In this document: in pieces, positions 1-12,206 of the stretch
Position numbering within the stretch: the first letter of the stretch is position 1
Layout of the letters: each line of letters begins with the position of its first letter
Source: Phorcus lineatus
Taxonomy: Eukaryota; Mollusca; Gastropoda; Trochida; Trochidae
Direction: 5' to 3'
Assembly (NCBI GenBank): GCA_921293015.1
Contig: OV121086.1
Coordinates: 40,379,402-40,443,401, forward strand
Length of the DNA stretch: 64,000 nucleotides
Made by a program: the position numbers and the translations under genes
Notes under the pieces: model-generated
Databases searched by the model: none
What the model was told of the DNA's origin: nothing
What the model saw: the letters and a program-made list of their open reading frames with translations, nothing else

Positions 1-259
1 TAGCTACCAGTCATCAACATATTCACTATATTCAAGTCATTGGCCCTCTGTAATGATAGAAATGAATGCATAAGACTATAGCAGAATGGAAATAAAAGAC
101 TAAGACTGTTGCAATAGGAGAATTCAAAGCATTGGATTTCTCCACATGCTGTAAATACATAATGTCTTATTGAGAGCTCTCTGTGGAGAAAGGTTAAAAA
201 GTCTTCATGCTGTATAAACAGCTCAAAACATGTTCTGCAACAGGTTTTCCCATCAAAAT

Positions 260-445
260 CTACATGAATCTATTTACTTCTAGCTTCCTCTCCCGAAGGA
301 GAGCCGAGTCACAGATGCGTACAAACATATGGTGATCATCAATAGATCGGCACTGACCGAAACCGTAAACACCAAGCTTGTGAATGGTCATTGGCAGCAG
401 GTGACCAATTCTAAACAAATATTTCCTTCCATCAATATGGACATA
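260..445 (-). CDS. Candidate coding exon, minus strand, unrecognised protein
   Basis: Read on the minus strand, a possible 3' splice site (CATCATTTCAG) is followed by 61 open codons and a TAG stop at 260-262. The translation is not low-complexity: it begins YVHIDGRKYLFRIGHLLPM, continues through a GFGQCRS segment with a DDHH run, and ends in a charged LLRERKLEVNRF stretch. The block is clearly richer in G+C than the AT-rich DNA beside it. A weak donor (GAA|GTAAAT at about 277) would let the exon end before the stop. I do not recognise the family. The gene, if real, would continue leftward out of the window or end here. An open frame of this length is not decisive alone; the composition and splice site raise the odds. 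Confidence 0.35.
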   Translation of the reverse strand, partial: YVHIDGRKYLFRIGHLLPMTIHKLGVYGFGQCRSIDDHHMFVRICDSALLRERKLEVNRFM

Positions 446-514
446 CTGAAATGATGTACGTATCGACGATCACCTACAATAATGATATCGTCGATTCCTC
501 ATTGTCATTCTCAT

Positions 515-692
515 AAAATAATGAAATGGTTGTCTATATTTGATATTATCTAGTAAAATAAGGAAATAAGCATCTATATTTGATAGTTGATCTTGTAAAA
601 TGATGATATAGGCATCTATATTTGATATAATCTTGTAAAATAATGATATAGACATCTATATTTGATCACGAATCTTGTAAAATAATGATATA
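515..692. repeat. Tandem repeat, 40-42 bp unit, about 4.3 copies
   Basis: A unit beginning AAAATAATGATATAG and containing CATCTATATTTGAT followed by ATCTTGT repeats four times plus a partial copy, with 40 or 42 bp spacing. A minus-strand frame across it repeats every 14 residues (SNIDAYFLILLD-like) and is a by-product of the repeat, not a gene. Confidence 0.85.
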
Positions 693-1250
693 TAAGGGCC
701 TGGATTCAAACTATTTAATATATTTATTATATGTTTGCCAATTGTAGAACACAAATCTTCTTGAATAATCATGTATATGTGCATATACTATCACTGATCT
801 CAGGACATATGGTTTTTCTATTCTATCATTATTTGTCCTGCGTTTTCATGCAATCATGACTGAATGAAAAATTTCTTTAAAATGTATTGATCAGACTTCC
901 CTGATCTTTGAATTTGTTCTTACAAAATTATTCCCTGGTACGCATTGACAAAACTGAAGAAAAAATATATCAATTTATATTAGAGTTTTACTAATGTGTA
1001 TAAATACATTATAGTTTTACTGTTCACATAATCTATATTCTCTTTTTGTAAGTATTGTATGATCAAAATCTAATGTTGCATCCCTTTCATTACCTAAATT
1101 GAAACTCTGTTATATACATATGTTGAAATATTTGGTTCATAATCCCAAGACCATCAGCTTTCATTGATGTTCAGATATTCTTCATTGGACACAGGAGGGA
1201 AGTATCCTGTTGTCATCTGTCAGTCTGTCAGCAACAAAGAAGGTACTTAC
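693..1250. other. AT-rich non-coding stretch
   Basis: I see no gene, repeat or clear site here. If the two flanking minus-strand exon candidates are real, this would be intron. Confidence 0.5.
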
Positions 1251-1403
1251 CTAATGTAGGTAGTAAACACCAGTGCCACAAGAGCGCGAGCTCAGCATAG
1301 ACTCTCCTCATTCTTTCACAAAACAGCTCCTAGCATCTCAGTAATCACATCTCAGGACAAGTGCAGGGGAATCATCAGCTCATGTACAGCAAGTCAGGTT
1401 GAT
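1251..1403 (-). CDS. Candidate 5' exon with start codon, minus strand
   Basis: On the minus strand this stretch sits between a good acceptor (TGTTTTTGATTACAG before 1403) and a near-consensus donor (ATTAG|GTAAGTA after 1251). Most of it has stops in all frames and would be 5' untranslated, with several short upstream ATG frames. The last 61 nt (1311-1251) open with ATG and encode MRRVYAELALLWHWCLLPTL, a basic start followed by a hydrophobic run, as in a signal peptide or signal anchor. It ends in phase 1. Splicing it directly to the candidate exon at 445 would give a stop after a few codons, so either another exon lies between or one of the two calls is wrong. Function unknown. Confidence 0.3.
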
Positions 1404-4402
1404 CTGTAATCAAAAACATACATGTGAGTGTCATCACAACATTGCAGTACACAATCTTGTTAAAAGTCGCATATGGATGATTTAATGACCTCAGAGCAGA
1501 ATGTATATTCTCTGCATCATCATCTCATTCATAATAAAGTTGATCAAGACTACTTGCTTTTCTTTTGTATTCCACTTCTACAAGAAAAACGTGAATGTTA
1601 AATGAGTCATATGTAAAATTTTAAAGTCTAGATGCAGAGGTTAGGTTAAAAATGGTAATGGATAATGACATATCATCATATCACAGTTAAAAGATAATTT
1701 TTGTTTTCTGGAATGAGTACTAAACAATAATAATTACTATTCATGAGTATTCATGAAGCCTTGTATCTATACACAAAGTACATGCATAGAGGGTATACAA
1801 GTCAAAATTGAAATGAATGAATGCAAAAAGCATGTAAATGAAATTGTATCTAAGATATTCATTCTCTGTATAATAAGCAAAGGAATCAATATGTTTATCT
1901 GTTAGTGACCTTTTACATACGAAGCAACAAATGCCCTGCTGACCATTAAAATAATACTTACATCACCATCACAAAATAAGCCCAAATTACCCAATGAAAT
2001 CAATAAGTATCTCCAGGTTGCAGTCCATTAATCAGGCACTGTAGTAGTAAGCTTAATCTCCATAAAACAACAGTAAAACCTTCTGCAGAGATAACGCAGC
2101 ACTTAGCAAACCACTAACTCCCGCTATGATAGAGTGGTTGCGCTAACACATACTCCAGCATAGTGGGCCTCAGCTTGACTGATAACACAAGCATTGCTAC
2201 ATCAGGTCTCATATTGTCATGAAAGAAGCACGGAGTTTCACGCCTGGCAATGCAATTCAACACCTCATCTGTGAATGTATCGCAAGTTTGTATAGTATTG
2301 ATGACTTTAAGAGAGGGTTACTGCAAGGTTTCTCACTTGCTCTTTTCTTTTTCACACAAAGAATGCTTAGCCCTATAGTCCCATACCCTTCAATCGCTCT
2401 TTACTTCACACAGAGGGGTGAGACAAGCAGTAAACTGTATCCTTTCCTCTCTGTATAAAATGTTGAGAACCTTCTGCCTAAGGGTTTTTAAGATAAGGAA
2501 GCAATCTACTCAAAGGCCAATCTTCGAAAAAGGACCTTAGCTTTTTGTTACTGGGTTATGAATAAAGTTAACAAACCAGCTGCTAATATCAGCTTTGAAC
2601 ATTTTGGAAGTCATATCTATGGTAAGTTTACAATAATATTTAAAGACTACTCCTAGAATTCTCAAACATGACTTGTAAAGGGAGTGGTTTAGTTTTCATT
2701 TCTCTGTCTGTATTTCACGCTTATTATTCTGTTCCATTTGAAAGTGTCTTTGAACCATTTCAAGTGAAACTAATCTGGGTATCAATTTCCACTTTCCTGT
2801 TTTGAATGTCTTTAAAGTAAAACATAATTAGAAAAACATTGCTACTTTAAGATCATGTTGTTATCACTTTCCTACAATCTGCTTAAAACATTATGTGACA
2901 TATATTCAAGGAAATGGTTTAAGCGAGCTGTTAACTTTCTTTTTTTTTGGTCAACATAATCATAAAATTAAACTGTGGGGAAATGTGAGTTTTCAAAATA
3001 GAGAATATTGACTCACTTGAAAGGAATGAATTGCCCAAACCAAGCACTTGCCTTTGAAATGATAGAGTATCAAAAAGATAAAACAATTTAATGAAATAAG
3101 TGCATCTTCCTTTAATACACATGACAATATACTAATTCAACATTCATAAGTATTATCAATGTGATGAAACAATTTGATAAAATTAGTAAATATATACTTA
3201 ATCAACATGAATAAGTATAATTAAGGCAGTAATTAAGGAAAAATGCTAATGAAGCAGTGACCTTTCAGGTATTTCACTCATTATTTAATGGGAAGGATGG
3301 AGGCCATTAATAGCTTATCAGGACCTTATCCAGTGAACTGGAGTGACATTATCAATCATCACAGTCATTAGGTTATAATCTTCTAGTAACTAGCTGAACC
3401 AGGAATAGTTTTGATCAAAGTGCAGTTGCTTCTTAACCCTTCACCTGCTGGTCCAGATATGTTATTGGTTTGCCTATCTTTCACCAGTGACCATTCTATC
3501 AATGCTTTAGCTTACAAATTGCATTTCTCGACAACTCACCCCTCAAAAAGATTTGGTACTTTATTTTTACTTTAAGTATTTTATCATCTTAAACCTTTTC
3601 TTGTTTTAACAAAATTGATTTGATTGCAATTACTTGTTATTGTTCTGTAGTAAATTTGAATTCGTGTGTATAGTACAAAAGTTTCATATCATATTCTTTT
3701 ACAAAAGTAAAAATGTAATTGAAGAAAATACACAAACAGAACATTCATATAAGAAAATCTATCACAAGTTGTATTGTCAAACAAAAGGCACTGTTTTTCA
3801 AGGAGATACATGTCTAATGTATATACAGTAATCATATTTGGAAAAACCATAAGTAAACTATAAACTTTAAAGTTCACATCATGTGACATTCCTTCATATT
3901 ACAAAATGCTACACTTCTTACAAGGCACAAATACTATTTACTCAAAGCTCATTACAGTGTTCTTATAAATTACTACACATATTTGCCTGTGCTTTTATTG
4001 TCAGAAATAATCGGATAAAACTATTTTTCTTTAAATGTGATATCCGTTTACATTTTCCACTTCTTTCTATGAATAAATAAGAGGCTGATTCCAATATCAT
4101 GTTTATCTAATAAGTTCTCTTTTCAACCATCACATATAATGATTAAACAAGATTCAAATGGAACAGTTAACTGGTCCTTGGCCACCTCTGTATAGTAAAA
4201 TATGAATAATCTACCGGTATATAACATATCAGTTCTCTACCAATATCATATCAATATCAATACTCTAAAGGTTACGGAATATATATTTCAACTGAGAGTT
4301 AAAATAAATCCTATTTTCAAGAATTTCCCTTTTAAGAATAATTATTAATACTGGATACACTAGATCACTATCAATATTTCATATTGGAAGAAGATATCAC
4401 TT
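1404..4402. other. AT-rich non-coding stretch
   Basis: No convincing exon or mobile element. The part around 3240-3420 has several homeodomain-type cores (TTTAATGG, CATTAATAG, ATCAATCATCA) and reads less AT-rich than its surroundings. The 2100-2460 part is also less AT-rich, with no feature I can name. Confidence 0.5.
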
Positions 4403-4437
4403 CTATGACAAATATTGCTTGCTATGACAAATATTGC

Positions 4438-4565
4438 ATGGGTGGTACCGTGCTGAAATTCAGTGTAGCATTGCACCCAAACCTTACTGCCTGTAGTTCC
4501 CTACTGCTGACAAAAATGCCTAGCCCCTGGCAGGATTCAAACCACAGAACTCCTGCTATGAAGCC
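4438..4565 (-). mobile_element. SINE-A fragment (internal part)
   Basis: Shares CATGGGTGGTAC, GCTGAAATTCAGTGTAGCAT, TGCACCCAAACCT and AGCCCCTGGC with the full-length SINE-A copies at 19.9 and 27.8 kb, in the same orientation (tRNA-like head to the right, so minus strand). Both ends are missing. At its left edge CTATGACAAATATTGC occurs twice in direct repeat, 18 bp apart (4403-4418 and 4421-4436). Confidence 0.75.
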
Positions 4566-4627
4566 ATACTTGCTATCAAAACCAGTGTGTGATTTTGCCC
4601 CAATGAAAACAGTAATTATTGACTTCA

Positions 4628-4952
4628 AATAATAATAATAATAATAGCATTCTTATACTGCACATATATTCCATGACAAAGCATGCTCAAAGCGCCATGA
4701 GTATTGTTACCCTGGATGGATAGTATGTTCGGTGCCGCTGATTTACAAGCGCTCCGCGCGACCATACTACCCCTTTGTTCTGGTACCCATTTGAACAGCT
4801 GGGTGAACTGAGTGCTAAGTGGATGAAGTATCTTGCCAAGGGACACAACACAGGATGAGACCCAAGTCACAAATTTTTTGTGTCTCCACCAGGATTCGAA
4901 CCCGGGTCTCTGGCATGAGAGGCAAGCACGCTAACCACTACATCACTGTGCT
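4628..4952 (-). mobile_element. tRNA-Glu-like SINE with (AAT)n end (SINE-B)
   Basis: Read on the minus strand, the head (4952 to about 4880) is tRNA-like. It has an A-box-like GTAGTGGTTAGCG, an anticodon arm CTTGC-CTCTCAT-GCCAG with four of five pairs and CTC at the anticodon position (glutamate type), and a consensus B box GGTTCGAATCC. The acceptor ends do not pair, so this is a retroposon head rather than a working tRNA gene. The body includes CTTGGCAAGATACTTCATCC and a CCAGCTGTTCAAATGGGTAC block of a kind found in many invertebrate SINEs. The 3' end is an (ATT)n simple tail at 4628-4646. A 5S- or 7SL-derived origin is excluded by the tRNA boxes. Confidence 0.8.
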
Positions 4953-5489
4953 CAACAGTGAAATACATTTCAGAGAACTCTGTCCTTTGCATTATTAAAA
5001 GAAATGATGTCAAACTCGAATATTATTCAAGACAAACAATCTTCTAGGACAACCATAAGTTTACAAAGAAATTTTGAGGTTTAGTGTTAAAAAACTATCA
5101 TATATATCTTTGAGTGTTATACATATCTAATCAAGAACTATAAAAAGGAAAACACAGCAAGGAGACTTTTTGAATAAGACTAAAAATTGATCACTTTCAC
5201 TTTTTACTTACTATCCTCATATGTTGAAAAGGGTAACAAGATTCACAAATATTAAACAAGATGGAACACTGTAACTAAGGTACTTTTGTTGAAACACAAT
5301 TTTTGGGGAAAATAATGAATTATTTAATCTAATGAAAATGATTACTTCTCTGATTGGCATACCAGAAGCTGATGTGAAGATCAACAAGGCCAATATTAAG
5401 GATAAGCGTCTTCTTTATTCTGTGAAAGTGATGTTTGAGAAAATTATTAGCTTGAATATGAGTGGGAGTAATGTTTTGTTTCCACAATT
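4953..5489. other. AT-rich non-coding stretch
   Basis: Nothing recognisable apart from the left flank of the GC-richer block that follows. Confidence 0.5.
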
Positions 5490-5890
5490 TGCCTGAATTT
5501 TCATAAATAGCATACCTGGCATAACGACAATGACATCCATTACTGCAAACACGTCACCCACTACATAAACTCCACAGCCTTTGCATGATTGACATGCTAT
5601 CAACAACACGGTTGTGTATCAAACACTATCCAATGATCCTGTAATTGGCTGTTCACATTTCTAGCATTTCTCTGCACGATGTGACATCAACTGACCTTGA
5701 TAATGCAACCCTGAACAAAACCATTTGCTCTAATTCTATCTGGATGGCAATTCTGAAGCGCGAGCTCCGATTCTATCTGGATGCAATTTTCTGAAGCATG
5801 GAATCTAATTTCTAATCCCACCGACAGCTGATGGATTCTTGATGGCGACAACAGATGCACGAAATGTACAAGCAATCAACTTTAACTTTG
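5490..5890. promoter_or_regulatory. GC-richer candidate regulatory block with 37 bp-spaced direct repeat
   Basis: The block is richer in G+C than its surroundings and open in several frames without an identifiable protein. It holds GCATGATTGACATGC near 5584-5598, a near match to the PBX/MEIS composite TGATTGACAG. The segment GATTCTATCTGGATG with a following TTCTGAAGC recurs in direct repeat with about 37 bp spacing between 5730 and 5800. Regulatory function is inferred from composition and motifs only. Confidence 0.25.
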
Positions 5891-6864
5891 ATGGGAACAG
5901 GTATAAGAGAAACTGAATCTGTTAAGCTTCGTATGATTTGCAGCGATGTTTTCAATTCATGGGCGGAACTAATCTTTTTTGAATGTGTAGGCTAAATCTG
6001 ACTTCATAATCAGTTACCCTTTTTAAATAGTTTATCGTCAAATTATTTCAAACATAAGTGTTTTCAATTCAGAGATGTAAAAATGTATTAGCTTAATTTA
6101 TCGTCATACAAAGTTATTAATGCAATGACAGATGTTTATAATTTGAAAAAAAAAAATTCATTCAAAATCCAGAAGTTGGACTTCCTATGTAATACCACTC
6201 CAAAAGCGGTAGCAGTTGAGCCATTTGCCTTAATTCATTCAAAATTTTCCCCCACATACAGTGCTGTCACTTAGAACAGATAAATTTGTGTTGTTAGGTC
6301 ATGAGTTAATGGTATTCAAAATCAAAATTGAAACTGTAAAAGGTTAACTTGATAAGCAAGTTCTGGACAATATAGAACTCAAGGTTATCTTTCAAAACTA
6401 TAGGTAACTATAGTAACATAGGTAAAGAGATATCCCCACCATTAAAGCCAAAGTTACTTCAAGTATGTTAATAAACTGATAAGTACACTATTACTTATCA
6501 ACAAACTCAACCATAAGCTTAAACATTGAAATCAAGGTTTTCATCTAGAGGTCATTTGATTTATCAGTTGTATCAACAAATATCAAATTACCATTCATAA
6601 ATTACAAGATTTGTTTTGAACATAAATGTACTGATTTTGTATTGTTTTTTAAATGCTACTTTAATAGAAAAAAATTTAATTGCAAAAAGGCAAATTGTAA
6701 TTTACTTTTCTCTTCTTAAAAAATGGATAAGTATTATTATATCCATTTCATATACATATATTTATTCATATGTCAGAGCATTGTTAAGTCAACAACTTTG
6801 TGATATCCAAGTAGTGCAAGCTTTACACAGCCTTGTGATGTCACTAGCTGATGATGGGATAGCT
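5891..6864. other. AT-rich non-coding stretch
   Basis: No gene or element seen. A plus-strand open frame starting at 6616 runs into the MITE at 6865 and is not a gene. Confidence 0.5.
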
Positions 6865-7220
6865 TTAAAAGGGCCAGTAGCATGTTTTGTGAAAATGTCA
6901 AATGTTACCCAAATGTATTTTGCCCCAAATGCCAAATTTATCAACTTCAGAGGGTCAAATATCACTTAACTCAAGTCAGTCATCGGTAGTCCTAAATGAA
7001 ATTTTCAATGGTCAAGCACAAACCTTAGGCAGCCATTTTTTAATGAAAACTTGTTCACCATTTGAGGTATGGAAATGGATTAGCAAAGCTTAAATGAACA
7101 TGGTTTTCTTTCCTTTTAGAATAGCTTCTTTTGATCAAGAAACATTGTCTTGAAATTAGCAACATTTTGTTTTGTTATCATGAGATCACTTTGCTTATGT
7201 AAAACAATATGCTACTTTAA
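6865..7220 (-). mobile_element. TTAA-flanked MITE, copy 1
   Basis: TTAA at 6865-6868 and 7217-7220 bracket about 350 bp with short inverted ends (AAAGGGCCAGTAGCAT at the left; ATGCTACTTTAA at the right). The inside shares the family core CTTGTTCACCATTTGAGGTATGG and CAGAGGGTCAAAT with copies at 52.7 and 57.3 kb, in reverse orientation to the 52.7 kb copy. There is no transposase. TTAA duplication is typical of piggyBac and Kolobok elements; which of these mobilised it cannot be told here. Confidence 0.75.
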
Positions 7221-8325
7221 AAGTGATTTAAGGTGATTTGTAGCAGTATCTCCATGTAGATGTCAAACAAGTGATATTTACTGTGATAGCTAGTTTGGTT
7301 GATAAAGGTATGATATACACTTATATAAAAGCACTAAGTACTTAATTTTCAAAGGCCTTTCCAGTTTAGGCGGATGGATTGAACATCTCAATACCAGTCT
7401 TTAATCTTCAGATGTCTGACATTTCACAAATAGTGTTGTTATAGCCAGAATACTAATCTTCTGTACACATTATATACACGGCTTTCTCTTACTGGATCAT
7501 ATTTCATTAAATGATCATTAATAATATAAACAAGAAACTAATATCCACTACTTATTTCTGTTAGTAGATAATATTTATCACATCTTGATTTTGAAAGGAA
7601 CAATAAACGCATCTGAATTGTAGTTAATGTGTTTGTCGTTGGGAATTTGTAAAAAATCATTTGTTTATATGATATTGAATATATCAAAAGAGTATTCTAA
7701 CAGTTATCACTAAATACTAACATGAAAAAATATCAAGTTGTATGTTGGAATATTGAACATTACCATTGATATGCATAGACATAACCCATTAAAAATACAT
7801 CATTTTATTTATATTTATAAATCCCGCTGATATTGATATGATCATAAATTAAACCTGAATTTTCTTAAATATCCCATTCTTTTGCCAAAAAATCTGTAGG
7901 GCAAAACAAATCGAGGATTTTTTCTCATTCAGGTTTCCTTTAAGATCAATGATGGCTATGAGTGAAAAAATCTGAACCAAAATGAACACAGAAAATAATC
8001 AAACTTGAGATCTATGCCCACCAACCCCCCAGAAAAAATGAAAACTGTATTCACAAACCCATGACAACAATTGGAAGTGTTAGATCATATCAATAAAATG
8101 AAAATCAAGAAAATCAATTTTCACTCTTGACAATAATTGTCAAATTTCCGGCAAAACAGTAAGTTCATACATCTTTAAATAGTACACAGGACTACGTAGA
8201 TGAAGACATGATAGGGGCAGATTATGAAACCTACTTTCAGTTCCTCACCCAGCATTAGCAGACTCTTCATGTATAGTTAATCCTCTGATATTAAAGCTTG
8301 ACATCACGAGACACCTTCATGATAC
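7221..8325. other. AT-rich non-coding stretch
   Basis: No element or exon recognised. Confidence 0.5.
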
Positions 8326-8385
8326 CCCGAGGCTCTTCACCAAGTGATGACCGGACGAATCATCATTTGTCTATAGAGTCTACAG

Positions 8386-8599
8386 ACATTTGACTCGCGT
8401 TGATTGTTATACCACATTGGTAGGCACAACTTACGCTTTCAATACCCCACTGGATATCCATCCCACTATTGGTTCTGAGCTGCGGGATGCTTTTGTCTCG
8501 GAAATTGCCAAGTTCGCTGTTGGTTCACGGTTGAGTCATTTGGACAATTCTTGGCAGCTGATGAGAAAGAATGCTTTTTGGATTCGATTTGACAATTGA
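8386..8599 (+). CDS. Low-stop block, possible exon
   Basis: After a possible acceptor (GAGTCTACAG at 8376-8385) one plus-strand frame is open for about 70 codons to TGA at 8597. It has mixed, protein-like composition (for example VGTTYAFNTPLDIHPTIGS and DNSWQLMRKNAFWIRFDN). I recognise no family. No donor is needed if this is a last exon, but no polyadenylation signal is obvious. The block is GC-richer than its surroundings and could equally be conserved non-coding DNA. Confidence 0.2.
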
Positions 8600-8939
8600 T
8601 TCTTACTTGTATGTAACGCAAAGAAAGAGTTTTATTTCTTTCATAGTTGTAGTCGACAAACAGACATGCCTTGGTGATTAATGGAATGATATTGGTTTTG
8701 ACAAAAAAACTGGGAAACAATGGGGACCCAAAATTCATTTTTATTGTTTGGGACAATTGAAGCTGATCATTGTTTTATGCAGAGATGAAGAAGTGAAGTT
8801 GGCTCTAGTTCAAAGAAAATATCTTTTGAAATTCAGACAATTTCAAATATGATATTGCAATGAAATCAATTCTCATGAAGTTCAACAATCATCGAGAAAC
8901 ACATGTAAAGTGAATTAATGCTTTCGTCAAATACACTGC
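8600..8939. other. AT-rich non-coding stretch
   Basis: Nothing recognisable. A 96-codon minus-strand open frame overlaps 8466-8756 but lacks any family resemblance or splice context. Confidence 0.45.
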
Positions 8940-9310
8940 CCCAGGCTGCATAACACTTTATACGTCCAATTTCCTCAATTTTAAAACTCATCCTTTATTC
9001 GATGCAATTTGCAAGAGCCCCAATGCACCCTGTAATGCTTCCAATAAAAGTTAACCTTATCCCCATTTCCGGATGCTTCCAAACTAGAAAGGAAACCCGG
9101 ACTGTGCGCGTGTGTATACGCAAGAAACACGAGCCTCCTATGAGGTCCGACAAACACTTACTGTTATTAACAAGTAATAAAACCAGCTCAGTGCAAGAGA
9201 ATTGACAATCTTTCAGTGGGGAGAGACTTTATAGCCTAAAACATTTGCTCTCCCATTGTGGCTATAAACCCTCAACAACTCCACGTCACAAGTTTCAATA
9301 TCACTTTACG
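8940..9310. promoter_or_regulatory. GC-richer candidate regulatory block
   Basis: A CpG-containing stretch with CATTTCCGGATGC (ETS-type core TTCCGG) near 9064 and an alternating GTGCGCGTGTGTATACGC run near 9106-9123. Composition and motifs suggest regulatory DNA; there is no direct evidence. Confidence 0.2.
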
Positions 9311-12206
9311 AAATTGCGAACAAATGTTGATAATCAAATTGATGAAATAAGACCATATGATGGTGTGTATTGATTACAATAAACATTTTTTCTCAAAATA
9401 TTGTATAAGTCAGGGTGATCACGTTGATTACATAGACGGCAGATTCCCGACTGTGAATGTCAATTCTTTCAATCACTTTAAAAACTATTTATGATTATGC
9501 TTATTGATATTATAATGATTGAAATCAACACTTTTATTACCAAGTATGATGGCTATATTGAACATGAAATCACAATAAAAGTTTTTACTTAGCATAATAT
9601 TACGTTTTTTAATTAAATGAAAAGATAAAGTGTTTTTTTTAATCTGAAAAGCACTTTTTTGATAAATAATTTTGTATATAACTTGGTTATAATTAAAAAA
9701 AAAAATCAATCTTAAAGTAATTAATTAGATAAGCTACACTGAAATGAATTCAAAATTTTATCTTACATATCATCTATAGAAAATGTTATATAATAATCCT
9801 TATTGCTATGTTCTCGACAACCCAAAAACTGATGATTATGCGATTTCCATCTAAACAAAACCAAATAATGAACAGTAACACTTGCCAACTTGGTAAAAAA
9901 CAGTAACAAGGTTTAACTTTGAGACCAAAAAATCTGCAAATACAAATTCCTACATTTTGTAAATCAAGTCCAGAAATGATAGATAAGAAATTAACTAGGT
10001 TATCTTTGTAACAATTTTATCTGCAAAACACAAAATCATACATTTTGTAAGTAATTCTTTTGCAAGATTTATCAAGCACCCTCACATTGCCAGCAAAAAC
10101 TGTACCAATAACTTATCCATTTAGCAATCGATACTTCATATTGATGTAAATCATATATGTAAAATGATGATACTTTGAAATCATTATATTATATATCATA
10201 TGATGGGTGCTATTGGTCCTGCTTGACATGCTTATAATGTTTTCAGAGACCTAAATTTCAAGTGAGTTTTATATTCACTTCATATTCTTTTTTCAATTTG
10301 TCACTTGATAGCCTATTCAATCTGTCAGGTGATAAATGATTTTTGGCTCTTCTTTGTACATAACACTGCCAGGCAATAAGTATCTCTTGCAAGGAATGTC
10401 CAATCCCTGCAGTGTTTCTGATGTTATAGACAGGTATAGAAGTGTTGCAACTAGTATTGTTCTATATAAAACAGGAGGAGGGTCGTTAAAAATAATAACA
10501 ACATCCTGCCTCATCCCTGATGCATGACCCCTTAGCCTTGTGATGTTTATATGGTATTATATCACATTATCATGAAAGTTCGTACCAAGAGGCCTCAAAT
10601 TAACCTAGTAATTTGATTCATGATATCTGACTCATAACAATATCAATTTGAGCATAGATATATATATGATCATTAGTGAGTTTTTTAAATTCTGTTTTTT
10701 GCTGATAATGAATAAGGTTGACAGCTTTTCTGAAATAAACTAAGAAATACTTCTATTACTGCAATAACTACCTGGATGCTTTTATAATGTGAAGAATGAA
10801 ATGAAAAACACATAATTAGCAAAAAAGTAGAATTTGACCAACTCATCCCAACTCTTGCTGAAATTGTGTGACCTGATGATTGATTAATAAATCTTTTCCT
10901 CTTACAATGCTAGATACATAGTAGTCTTTTAGTATTTATTACTATCAATGATTATCAATAAAATGAATTAAAACTGTCAGGAAAAATGCACTTACACAGT
11001 AAAGCTTTTAAAAAATATCTGTTTTAAAGACTTCCATTCATTTACTTGCATGACCTTTCAAAACGGTATGAGAGTTATCCAGAATAAACGCATGTTGTAT
11101 AGAAAGAACATTGTCTAAATATGCCTAATTAGAATAAATATTTTACAACCCTTTGAATAAATTATTAACAATTTGCTTTAATATGTCACAGTCTAGTGAT
11201 CCTGTTTTAGTTATTTTGTGTCATGCTGCCCCTTTGAACATTAAAGCAATGAAATAAAAAGAGTTTTTCTCTGTTAGTCACGCATGAGTGATGCAGTCGA
11301 TACTGTACTCAGTAACTCTGACAGGTGCCGATCAAATCTATTATGTCATTTCCATAGTTATCAATAATTCTCAAATCAGATCATGTTTGTACTTGCCATG
11401 TGTTTATATTATCATACAAGCGAGAGGTGCTAAGAGCTTGCTCATTACTTGCATAAAAATGGAGGTTATGGAATTATTATTTCAATATTTTGTGAATGGT
11501 TATAATCTGGAATATGATGATAATCGATATCTAAAATATAAATTGTTTTTAACACTTTTGAAAAAGAAATTGTACAATCCATTGACAAAATTAATCTTTA
11601 ATTAGATAAAATTTCAAATAATGAAATGCACTCTGATACTTGTATTACATGAAGTAAATATACAATAATCACGTATCAATCAAATATTATCCTAAAGAAA
11701 CACAAATTTTATTTTGGGTCAGAAAATTCTCAGATTAACAGACACTTCAAATATTGACATCACTTTGACAGATAAACTCCTGATAGCCACATTGAAAGTG
11801 GTATTGTGATGAATAAAATATTTTATTGAGACTCAAGATTTGAAATATGAAATCAATGATGATATGTGATAAGGTTTCCATATTCAACAACCACCCTGAT
11901 ACCATCCGTATCATCCCACCAAAACGTCAATGGTTAATAATTTAACAAGAATCTATAGATTAAAAGTTGAAAAGCAAATTTTAACTGTCTCAGTTGGTGA
12001 ACTGGTATTTGATGTATTCCCAAGAATTTCTATCATATAAATGAAATGACATTTTGAGCTTGCTTAAAATGTAGTTTATGTTTACAAAACAAGCTTATGT
12101 GCCTTTTTACATTCTCATAATATGTTTACTTCTGCTGTTTCTTTTACTTATTCATGTCATGTGCAAACTTACTTCCGCCCAGCACCAAAGTTGGCATTCA
12201 AATGTT
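9311..12206. other. AT-rich non-coding stretch
   Basis: Very AT-rich, especially 9480-9760 with A and T homopolymer runs. The 10320-10530 part is less AT-rich but unassigned. Open frames at 11288 and 10317-10527 show no family signature. Confidence 0.5.

Noticed and set aside
470-655. Minus-strand repeat-containing frame
   Set aside because: It is the 40-42 bp tandem repeat read in frame.
260-1403. Joining the two minus-strand exon candidates into one coding sequence
   Set aside because: The donor is phase 1 and the second exon must be read from its first base; direct joining gives a stop after a few codons.
4625-4870. 81-codon minus-strand frame
   Set aside because: It lies within the tRNA-Glu-like SINE body and its (ATT)n tail, giving a poly-isoleucine end.
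4880-4952. Working tRNA-Glu gene
   Set aside because: The acceptor ends do not pair and a SINE body with simple tail is attached.
6616-6969. 117-codon plus-strand open frame
   Set aside because: The first half is AT-rich, lysine/isoleucine-type random sequence and the second half lies in a TTAA MITE.
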